In this document: positions 25,528 to 32,409 of the stretch, piece by piece | Numbering within the stretch: position 1 is the stretch's first letter | Layout: each line of letters starts with the position of its first letter | NCBI GenBank assembly: GCA_012520095.1 | Contig: JAAYOV010000028.1 | Span: 1-34,035 of the forward strand | Source of the DNA: Tissierellia bacterium | GTDB lineage: Bacteria > Bacillota > Clostridia > Peptostreptococcales > Acidaminobacteraceae | DNA: 34,035 nucleotides | Direction: 5' to 3' | Made by a program: the position numbers and the translations under genes | Notes under the pieces: generated by a model | Told to the model about the DNA's origin: nothing | Seen by the model: the letters and a program-made list of their open reading frames with translations, nothing else | Databases searched by the model: none

Positions 25528-25592
25528 CAGACATCATTCCATCTCTTGCAAGACAGAAAAACTGACAAGTTAACATGAAATATGAAATTGTT

Positions 25593-25621
25593 TTTACATA
25601 GAATTTAATTTGTGTTATTAT
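25593..25621 (+). promoter_or_regulatory. Sigma-A promoter of the SDR gene
   Basis: TTTACA (25593-25598), 17-bp spacer, TATTAT (25616-25621). No iron-box lies near it. Confidence 0.65.
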
Positions 25622-25678
25622 CATCCTAATATTAAGAAGCGTAAGCATCTCACAGCTTTCATTGTTAAAGGAGGAGAA

Positions 25679-26449
25679 ATGGGTTGCTTAGATGGTAAAG
25701 TTGCTATCGTCACCGGAGCCGGTCAAGGCTTAGGGGCGGCAATTGCGGAGCTTTTTGCTAAAGAGGGGGCAAAAGTCGTTGGAACCGGACGTACATTGTC
25801 AAAGGTAGAAAACGCTTTTGCAAAGGTCGACGAATCACTTCAGAAGAATATGATCCCCCTTTATCACGACGTTGCCAATCGAGAGACCTGGAAAGATGTC
25901 ATAAAAACCACTTTGGAAAAATTTGGTCGAATTGACATCCTGGTAAATAACGCAGCTGTAATGATCAATAAACCCTTCCTAGCAGTGACTGAAGACGATT
26001 TGAAGCTGGCTTACGACATTAACACCATCGGAGCTATTATAGGCATTCAAGAAGTGGCTGTAGAAATGGAAAAAGTCGGAGGAGGCTCAGTCATTAATGT
26101 CGCTTCTATCGGAGCCTTGGCTTCAGGCCCCGCTGACGGCGGAGATACGGCATACAGTGCCAGCAAGGGCGGTTTGACAAGCGTGACAAGAAACGCCGCT
26201 ATAGCTCTGGCAGATAAGAAAATCAGGGTGAACTCCTTGCATCCAGGCGGTATCATGACCCCCATGCTGGAAGAAGTGTTCAATGCCATGCCGGATCTCT
26301 GGGAATCAAACAAACTCGCTTCCCCGCTGCCACCTCATATTTCCGACCCGATTGACATTGCCGGCGGAGCGCTCTATCTGGCGAGCGATCTTTCCAAAAC
26401 TGTCACGGGAACAAAACTTGTCATAGACTGCGGCTATATGGCTCGTTAG
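25679..26449 (+). CDS. SDR-family NAD(P)-dependent oxidoreductase
   Basis: A classical short-chain dehydrogenase of 256 residues. The cofactor site is TGAGQGLG (near residue 13), the NNAA motif follows, and the catalytic set is seen as Ser in NVASIGA and YSASKGG with Tyr and Lys four apart. The C-terminal HPGGIMTPM block is standard. The start is ATG at 25679 with AAAGGAGG; the longer open frame upstream has no site. Own promoter and own terminator, so a single-gene unit. Relatives include hydroxysteroid dehydrogenases; the substrate cannot be told. Confidence 0.88.
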   Translation: MGCLDGKVAIVTGAGQGLGAAIAELFAKEGAKVVGTGRTLSKVENAFAKVDESLQKNMIPLYHDVANRETWKDVIKTTLEKFGRIDILVNNAAVMINKPFLAVTEDDLKLAYDINTIGAIIGIQEVAVEMEKVGGGSVINVASIGALASGPADGGDTAYSASKGGLTSVTRNAAIALADKKIRVNSLHPGGIMTPMLEEVFNAMPDLWESNKLASPLPPHISDPIDIAGGALYLASDLSKTVTGTKLVIDCGYMAR

Positions 26450-26466
26450 TTTTAGAATGAAAACTT

Positions 26467-26497
26467 GGCTCAGGATTCAACTCCTGAGCCCTTTTTT
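26467..26497 (+). terminator. Intrinsic terminator after the SDR gene
   Basis: GGCTCAGGA (26467-26475) and TCCTGAGCC (26482-26490) pair over a 6-base loop, followed by CTTTTTT. Confidence 0.92.
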
Positions 26498-26633
26498 ATA
26501 TCAGCAAGAAGAACATACTGAGAAGAATAAGCGGCTTATCTATTTAGCTGATCATTTTATCAACATTGGACTCCAAACAGGACTTCCCCTTCTATCTAAC
26601 TGTATTAAGCCGACGCAAAAAATAACTCTGAAG

Positions 26634-27018
26634 ACTCCTCCGGGATCTGCCGATTCAAACCTCATCGGATCCCATGAATCAAAATATCAGTGCCCTGAGC
26701 ATCGACTCGCGTAAGACGAAGCTAGGAGACGCCTTCATCTGCATCAAAGGCAAACCATTCGATGCCCACACGGCTGTCGACGACCTATATAAAGAAGCCG
26801 AGCGCGTGTTCTTTTGCGAGCGAGGAGTAAACCTCCCACCGGATGCATCTGTCATCGTCCTTTCTGACATTCGGCGCTCTCCGGGAATTCTTTCCAAGAG
26901 CTTCTTTGAAGATCCCACTCGGGACATGACCCTGATAGGAATCACGGGAAGCAAGGGAAAGACCACGATTGCGCATATGATCTATGCATGCCGGAAGCCT
27001 GCGGAAAAAGCCGGGCAT
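26634..27018 (+). pseudogene. Duplicated 5' fragment of the murE-like gene
   Basis: This 385-base stretch is a near copy of 29278-29664, the beginning of the intact murE-like gene. The block around NISALSIDSRK, the GDAFICIKGK block and the P-loop GITGSKGKTT are all present. The original start codon region has been altered (small deletions shift the frame near the 5' end). The copy stops after about a quarter of the gene at GCCGGGCAT. A 124-residue open frame can still be read from 26674 because the fragment runs in frame into a feoB-like tail. No function is likely. Confidence 0.8.
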
Positions 27019-27020
27019 AA

Positions 27021-27195
27021 GGCGAGATTTATCACAACATTCTTTTAAGAGGTAACGATGAATAACGACCTTATTATAGCTCTTCTTTTCCAGGCTTCCT
27101 TTCTTTTGTTTACTGCCAAGAGAATATAATTAAACCGCAAGGAATAATCTTGCAACACCTGTGTGCGCAGTGCCCTAAAGCGACATTTGCCTTGA
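27021..27195 (+). pseudogene. Dead copy of the feoB 3' end and the FeoB-associated peptide gene
   Basis: Bases 27021-27048 (ending ATTTATCAC..TTTTAA) match the last codons of feoB (GFITALL there, RFITTFF here). AAGAGGTAACG then stands where AAGGAGTAAC stands after feoB. From ATG at 27058 the frame reads MNNDLIIALLFQASFLLFTAK, then RI, a stop, LNRKE, another stop and SCNTC. This follows the live peptide (MSKDLIVAILLLAAFL.., then RIYVNRKKKSCRAC) with two in-frame stops, and the second Cys pair is gone. It is the scar of a second feo locus. Confidence 0.75.
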
Positions 27196-27614
27196 TCCGT
27201 TAGCAGAAGTTCTATTCATGAATTTCGATACTTTTATCCGTATGGAAGCTCTCATTCGGCACCTAGTCAAATGATCGGCTGCTTTTGCCAAATATATTAT
27301 CTATAGACCTATGTTTGTCAGTTGAACAAAGAAACTCTCGTTTGCGAAAACGTCCATTTTGTGAGTAATAGTTTATTCTTGAAGTCTCACATCAAATAAA
27401 CCTTCGACAGAGTCCGTTTGTGCGACTCAAAGAGCTTGACTTCAATACTTCCCATAATGTATTCAATAATTAGTAGGTCTCCTAAATCCACACATCAATA
27501 TCTTTGAGCAAACCGTCTGCTTTAACACTCTTACAGAAGTACGCTCTTCTCATTTTCTAAAAATAACAAAACTTAACGTAAAAAATGAATAAGTATTAAG
27601 TATAAGGAGGGGAA
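27196..27614. other. Intergenic, no gene recognised
   Basis: Stop codons interrupt all frames and no family was recognised. The last bases carry TAAGGAGGGG for the next gene; a clear promoter was not found. It may be further decayed material from the rearrangement to its left. Confidence 0.45.
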
Positions 27615-28976
27615 ATGCTCAATAAACTCAGACAATATACCGAAGCAAACAGAAATTCTTCGTTGGAACTCCTGAAAAAGTATGTCAGTTACCCAAGTGT
27701 AGCAACAGATTCTGCGGCAACACATCAATGCGCTGAATTCTTAGTTTCTGTTATGGAAGACGCCGGAATTCCTACTACTCTTTTTGAAACTGCCGGAAAT
27801 CCCATCGTATATGGGGAAATACTTTCAGAAAACGAAAATGCTCCGACCATACTGTTCTATGGCCACTATGATGTTCAGCCTCCCGAACCGTTGGAAGAAT
27901 GGATTTCACCGCCATTTGAGGCAGAACTGCGCGAAGGAAGACTCTATGGAAGAGGTGCCGGAGATAACAAAGGACAGCACCTGGCACACATTATTGCTGT
28001 CAAGGCTTATCGGGAAATAATCGGCCAGCTTCCGGTCCATGTAAAATTCATCATGGAGGGAGATGAAGAATTTGGTAGCGAGTATCTGACTCCCTTTGTT
28101 CAAGAACACAAAGAATTGCTGCAGGCAGATTTTGTTTATATTTCCGACGGACCATTACATGAGTCCGGGGTTCCGCTTATTGTTCTCGGAAACCGAGGAG
28201 TGATGAACTTTGCAATTGAAGTAGAGACCGCGACAACGGACCATCACTCCGGCAACAGAGGGGGAGTCATCCCCAACGCCGCCTGGGAATTGGTAAGGCT
28301 TCTTCAGACGATGAGCGATGGACGCGGAAAAATCACGATAGACGGATTTTATGACGATGTCTTGAAGGCAACGGATTTAGAAGAAGAACTGATTGCAAAT
28401 ATTCCATATGACACACAAGAACTGGCTGAAGTATACGGAGTAAAAGAAATCCCCTTTGATAAACATGAGTTCTACGAACGCATCTGCTTTCAACCCACAC
28501 TCAGTATCAACGCTTTAGGCAGTGGTGATGCACGACTTGTCAAGAATACGATCCCTGCAAAAGCGATTGCCAAGTTTGATATCCGACTGGTCGCAAATCA
28601 GGATCCTGATCATGTTTTCTCATGTATTGAAAATCACATCAAAAATCAAGATATCAAGGGGAACGTGCTCGTATATAAAGAAGGAGAGGACATGCTTCCT
28701 TCAAAGACCGATGCACGCCTTCCCATCTGCTTCAAGGTGATTGACGCGGTCAAGGAAGCATTTGGCGGCAAGGAGCCCATCGTATTGCCGGTGATAGGAG
28801 GCAGTCTGCCAAATGCCGTCTGGACAGATATATTAAAGATCCCCGCTATCTCCGTTCCCTATGCAAATCCCGATGAAAATAACCATGCTCCAAATGAAAA
28901 TATCCAAGTTGAGTGTTTCCTCCAGGGAATTATCACAACCGCAACCGTACTCTATGCGCTTGGGGGAAAAAAATAA
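27615..28976 (+). CDS. M20-family metallopeptidase (dipeptidase-like)
   Basis: A cytosolic di-zinc peptidase of 453 residues. Metal ligands and catalytic residues are visible: GHYDVQPP (near residue 82), GRGAGDNKGQ (near 115), EGDEEFGS with the catalytic Glu pair (near 149), SDGP (near 177) and His in NNHAPNEN (near 424). A dimerisation lid with DHHSGNRGG occupies about residues 200-320. ATG follows AAGGAGGGG. It is a single-gene unit that ends in a strong terminator. It lies between the two murE copies. It is probably a dipeptidase; an amidohydrolase role is possible. Confidence 0.88.
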   Translation: MLNKLRQYTEANRNSSLELLKKYVSYPSVATDSAATHQCAEFLVSVMEDAGIPTTLFETAGNPIVYGEILSENENAPTILFYGHYDVQPPEPLEEWISPPFEAELREGRLYGRGAGDNKGQHLAHIIAVKAYREIIGQLPVHVKFIMEGDEEFGSEYLTPFVQEHKELLQADFVYISDGPLHESGVPLIVLGNRGVMNFAIEVETATTDHHSGNRGGVIPNAAWELVRLLQTMSDGRGKITIDGFYDDVLKATDLEEELIANIPYDTQELAEVYGVKEIPFDKHEFYERICFQPTLSINALGSGDARLVKNTIPAKAIAKFDIRLVANQDPDHVFSCIENHIKNQDIKGNVLVYKEGEDMLPSKTDARLPICFKVIDAVKEAFGGKEPIVLPVIGGSLPNAVWTDILKIPAISVPYANPDENNHAPNENIQVECFLQGIITTATVLYALGGKK

Positions 28977-29007
28977 TTCACACCGCTTAAGGTGATTTAC
29001 TCACATT

Positions 29008-29040
29008 AAAAATCCGCAGGTAAAAGTTCTGCGGATTTTT
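29008..29040 (+). terminator. Intrinsic terminator after the M20 peptidase gene
   Basis: AAAAATCCGCAG and CTGCGGATTTTT form a 12-bp perfect stem with a 9-base loop and work in both directions. Confidence 0.92.
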
Positions 29041-29263
29041 CATTATGTACAACTGCTATCCTGTTTTTGCCCTATAACTGCACTTTCTTCCGGATAGGGA
29101 ACATCTCCGGATTCAAATAATGGCTATTGCTGCAACAATCTCCCATATTTTACCGGTTCAACTTATCATTTCTGCACAATAGATTTTAACCTTCCGATTG
29201 TTTTTCTTCCAAGTATCTCTTTTTCTTTGGTTGTGCTATCCTAACAAGAGAAAAGGAGAGCAC

Positions 29264-30739
29264 ATGAATCTACAACAACTCCTACGGGGTCTGCCGATTC
29301 AAACATCCTCGGGTCCCTTGAACCAAAACATCAGTGCCCTGAGCATCGACTCGCGCAAGGCGAAGCAGGGAGACGCCTTCATCTGCATCAAAGGTAAACA
29401 ATTTGATGCCCACACGGCTGTCGACGACTTATATAAGAAAGGCGTGCGCGTGTTCTTTTGCGAGCGAGAAGTAAACCTCCCACCGGATGCATCTGTCATC
29501 GTCCTTTCTGACATCCGGCATTCTCTGGGAGTTCTTTCCAAGAACTTCTTTGAAGATCCCGCTCGGGACATGACCCTGATAGGAATCACGGGAAGCAAAG
29601 GAAAGACCACGGTTGCGCATATGATCTACGCCATGCTGGAAGCCTGCGGAAAAAAGCCGGGCATGATCGGAACAAACGGCGCTTGGACAAAAGGGAAGAC
29701 ATTTCCCCTCAGCTTCACGACACCCGACCCGATCGAGTTGTTTGACATCCTTCGAGATATGAAAGAAGAGGGATGTGATGTTGTGGTCATGGAAGTCTCC
29801 TCCTTTGCCATGAAATTTGAGCGAGTGTCCGCCTTGACGTTTGATCTTGGCCTCTTTCTCAATATTGAAGAGGGTGATCATGTCGGCCCGCTCGAGCACG
29901 ACAGCTATAAAGAGTATTACGCCTGCAAAAAAGCATTTCTTCCCATGTGCAAAAAGACCCTTATCTGGTCGGAAGAACCGGCTTTACACGATCTGAAGGA
30001 GGGGCTGAAGGAATGTTTCACCTATGGCCGCCAGCCTTTTGCCGACTATCTTTTGGAAAAAAGCGCCCCAGTCAAAATAGGCACTGAACTCGGCATGCAG
30101 TTTACGACAGAAGGAGTGTTTCAGGGGCAATTTTGCGTCCACTCCCTTGGAGAGATCGGCTCTCTCAACGCTTTGGCCGCCCTTGCTTCTATTGATATGC
30201 TCGGTCTGGATGTTCACAAAGCGGCGCCCGCTCTCCATCGACTTCATATTACGGGGCGCATGGAATGGATATACCGCACCGATGATTACGGCGTCATATT
30301 AGACTTTGCCCATAATGAACTGAGTACGCGCTCCGTGTTGCAGGCTCTTCGCCAGTACGAACCGCGCCGTCTGATCTGCCTTTTTGCTGTCTTTGGCGAC
30401 CGCGATACCGCCAGACGCACAGGCATGGGAAGAGCGGCCGGCAGCTATGCCGATCTCAGTATTATCACAGAAGGTCATAACCGAAGTGAAACATTTGAAT
30501 CCATTCTTTCAGGCATTCTGGAAGGAATGCACCAAACAGAAGGAAAATACATCGTCATTGAAGACAGAAAAAAAGCCCTGGAATGGGCTGTGGCGCATCG
30601 TGAAAAGGGCGACATCCTCCTGATCTTAGGCCTTGGCAACAAAGACTATCTGGAGCAGGCGGGAAAGCACATTCCCCATGACGATCGTCAAATCGTGCTG
30701 GACTTATTAAAGGAAGCGGAACCAGCCGAAGACTTCTGA
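29264..30739 (+). CDS. murE: MurE-type Mur ligase
   Basis: Expected to add the third amino acid to UDP-MurNAc-dipeptide in wall synthesis. The 491 residues show the N-terminal substrate domain, P-loop GITGSKGKTT (107-116), TTPDP (in place of the usual TTPE), the EVSSFAM Ser block, HxD-like LEHDSYKEYYACKKAF and C-terminal FGDRDTARRTGMGRAA. The DNPR motif of meso-DAP ligases is replaced by EGHNRSE, so lysine or another diamino acid may be used, or it is a divergent paralogue. The start is ATG with AAAGGAG upstream. Its 3' end overlaps the RNase G gene on the other strand by 33 bases. Confidence 0.82.
   Translation: MNLQQLLRGLPIQTSSGPLNQNISALSIDSRKAKQGDAFICIKGKQFDAHTAVDDLYKKGVRVFFCEREVNLPPDASVIVLSDIRHSLGVLSKNFFEDPARDMTLIGITGSKGKTTVAHMIYAMLEACGKKPGMIGTNGAWTKGKTFPLSFTTPDPIELFDILRDMKEEGCDVVVMEVSSFAMKFERVSALTFDLGLFLNIEEGDHVGPLEHDSYKEYYACKKAFLPMCKKTLIWSEEPALHDLKEGLKECFTYGRQPFADYLLEKSAPVKIGTELGMQFTTEGVFQGQFCVHSLGEIGSLNALAALASIDMLGLDVHKAAPALHRLHITGRMEWIYRTDDYGVILDFAHNELSTRSVLQALRQYEPRRLICLFAVFGDRDTARRTGMGRAAGSYADLSIITEGHNRSETFESILSGILEGMHQTEGKYIVIEDRKKALEWAVAHREKGDILLILGLGNKDYLEQAGKHIPHDDRQIVLDLLKEAEPAEDF
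29278..29664 (+). repeat. Direct repeat with 26634-27018
   Basis: The first 387 bases of the murE-like gene, with scattered substitutions relative to the copy 2.6 kb upstream. The M20 peptidase gene and the feo scar lie between the copies. Confidence 0.8.
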
Positions 30740-31792
30740 ATATTCGACAGGGATGTCGAGATACTCCTCGATTCCCGCATAGCGTTTGGAGACGCTGACT
30801 CCTTTTATCTCCACTCCGTCTTTTTCTCTCTGTTGAATCTGCAGCTGAATATAGTCTGCCAGCAAAACGAGTATCGGCACATCATACATGTTCGTGCCGT
30901 TTCTTTTTCTTGTAATCTCCAATATTCCCATTTCAGACAGGGCAACATGTGTGATCCGAGGGTCTTTCTTTTTCAGATTCATCGGATTTTTCTGTTCCCC
31001 GTTGCCGATGAGGTCGACCAGGATCAGCCCTCCTGCATTCATGCGAATCAGAAGGTCGCTGATGAAGGAAACGGCTCTGTCGTTGAGCTCAGGCACCGAT
31101 CGTTTGCTTCCGCCTGAATTGACATCGATGACAAGCCCTACCTGTGTCGGCTCAACATAATACGTCATTTCATCGTCAAAGACTGTCTTCTGCGCCAGGC
31201 GTAGAATCTCTTCTTCATACTCGAGGATAAAGAGCAGATCATCCGTCTCCTGAGGATATGGAGGACGGTAGACCGGATGAGCTCTTCTCTGCGTGCGCTC
31301 AAGCGATGCGACCTCTTCGTACACTTCCTTTAGGGATCGGATTTCCTCAAGAATATCCATCGTATTTGCTGTTTCAGCTTCTTTACGATAATATACGTTT
31401 TCTTGTGAAAGGGCATACAGGCGTTTCTTTGCCTTCTCGCTCAAATATTTACTGAATCCGCTTTTTTTACCCGGGCGAAAGATGACATAGTTGCCGACAA
31501 AACCGATGCGTCGCGAGAGAAGATGGGGTCTTCCCCTGCCGGCGGTGTGGATTTCAAACAGGTAGTGCTTTCCAATCAGCACCTGTTCACTGCTTTGATA
31601 CAATCCCGATACCCCGTTACCAAGATCCACAAAATAGCCTTTGAGGGGAGCGTGAAAAGACTCGACTCTTCCGAGAAAAATCATTCCCTTTTCCACTTCC
31701 TCTTTCTCAAAATACGCAGCACTGAGTACCCGTCCGTCTTCTACGATCATGCGCCGCAGGAAATGATTTGTACTGTAACTCAGAGCTCCCAT
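30707..31792 (-). CDS. Ribonuclease E/G family protein, short form
   Basis: Endoribonuclease family of RNA decay and rRNA processing. The S1-like part reads GMIFLGRVESFHAPLKGYF (residues 35-53), followed by SRRIGFVGNYVIFRPG. The two Mg ligands of the DNase I-like part are seen: Asp in VIDVNSG and Asp in GLILVDLIG. The C-terminal Zn-link CPxC and small domain are missing: length is 361 against about 490 for RNase G. ATG follows GGAGGG and overlaps the DUF2344 stop by 13 bases. The usual downstream partner rplU is over 21 kb away. Confidence 0.8.
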   Translation of the reverse strand: MGALSYSTNHFLRRMIVEDGRVLSAAYFEKEEVEKGMIFLGRVESFHAPLKGYFVDLGNGVSGLYQSSEQVLIGKHYLFEIHTAGRGRPHLLSRRIGFVGNYVIFRPGKKSGFSKYLSEKAKKRLYALSQENVYYRKEAETANTMDILEEIRSLKEVYEEVASLERTQRRAHPVYRPPYPQETDDLLFILEYEEEILRLAQKTVFDDEMTYYVEPTQVGLVIDVNSGGSKRSVPELNDRAVSFISDLLIRMNAGGLILVDLIGNGEQKNPMNLKKKDPRITHVALSEMGILEITRKRNGTNMYDVPILVLLADYIQLQIQQREKDGVEIKGVSVSKRYAGIEEYLDIPVEYSEVFGWFRFL

Positions 31793-32409
31793 AGGCTTCG
31801 TCCCTCCCTGTCATAGATTTCAACTCTAAGGACATCATAATAGATATGCGCGTCTGCGTCCTTGGTAATGGCCTCAAGAAACTCGTTTACCCTGATGGAA
31901 TTCTCGCTTCCGGCAAGAAGGCGCACACGAACGGCATTCTCAGTCCATTGCGCATGCAAAAAATAATCACGGGCATCGCGCTGATGGCGTCTTCCTCTTT
32001 TATTTATGCGTACAAACTCAAGAGGCTCATCGCTCTTGAATCGGTCCAGCGCTCCTATATCTCCGGACAAAATGTATTCCGCAGAGTGGACGACGCTCAT
32101 GAGAGACGTCTTCGTCTCCTCCACCGTCTTTGCCCCGATCACCTCAAGTCCGCAAGGGAGAGAAGTCAGCTCCATCAGGCGTATCACATCGAATCCATCT
32201 TCGACATGAACATCCATATATCCGGCGTGATCTCTGATGCCAACGGCACTTGGCAAAGCAAATGTCATGAGCGGTCGCGGACTGTATCCCGAGCTAAACA
32301 AGAGCGGAACCCCTTCGCGTCGCAGAGCTCGATCCCAGGCCTTTTGAAGTTCCAGATGCGAAAGAAACTTCATGCGCCCGTCTTTTCTAAAGCGGATCCG
32401 GCATACCAA
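31780..32409 (-). CDS. TIGR03936/DUF2344 radical-SAM-associated protein
   Basis: Partner protein always found next to TIGR03960-type radical SAM genes; its task is unknown. The 209 residues begin VCRIRFRKDGRMKFLSHLEL and have the family block FSSGYSPRPLMTFALPSAVG. The start is TTG at 32407-32409 with GGGAGGGG 6 bases upstream. An open frame upstream from 32490 is a readthrough of the radical SAM gene in another frame (an Arg/Ala-rich shadow) and is rejected. It overlaps the radical SAM stop by 23 bases. Confidence 0.88.
   Translation of the reverse strand: MVCRIRFRKDGRMKFLSHLELQKAWDRALRREGVPLLFSSGYSPRPLMTFALPSAVGIRDHAGYMDVHVEDGFDVIRLMELTSLPCGLEVIGAKTVEETKTSLMSVVHSAEYILSGDIGALDRFKSDEPLEFVRINKRGRRHQRDARDYFLHAQWTENAVRVRLLAGSENSIRVNEFLEAITKDADAHIYYDVLRVEIYDREGRSLWEL

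Noticed and set aside
27196..27614. Possible further transposase relic
   Set aside because: Translations of both strands are full of stops and showed no recognisable transposase segment.
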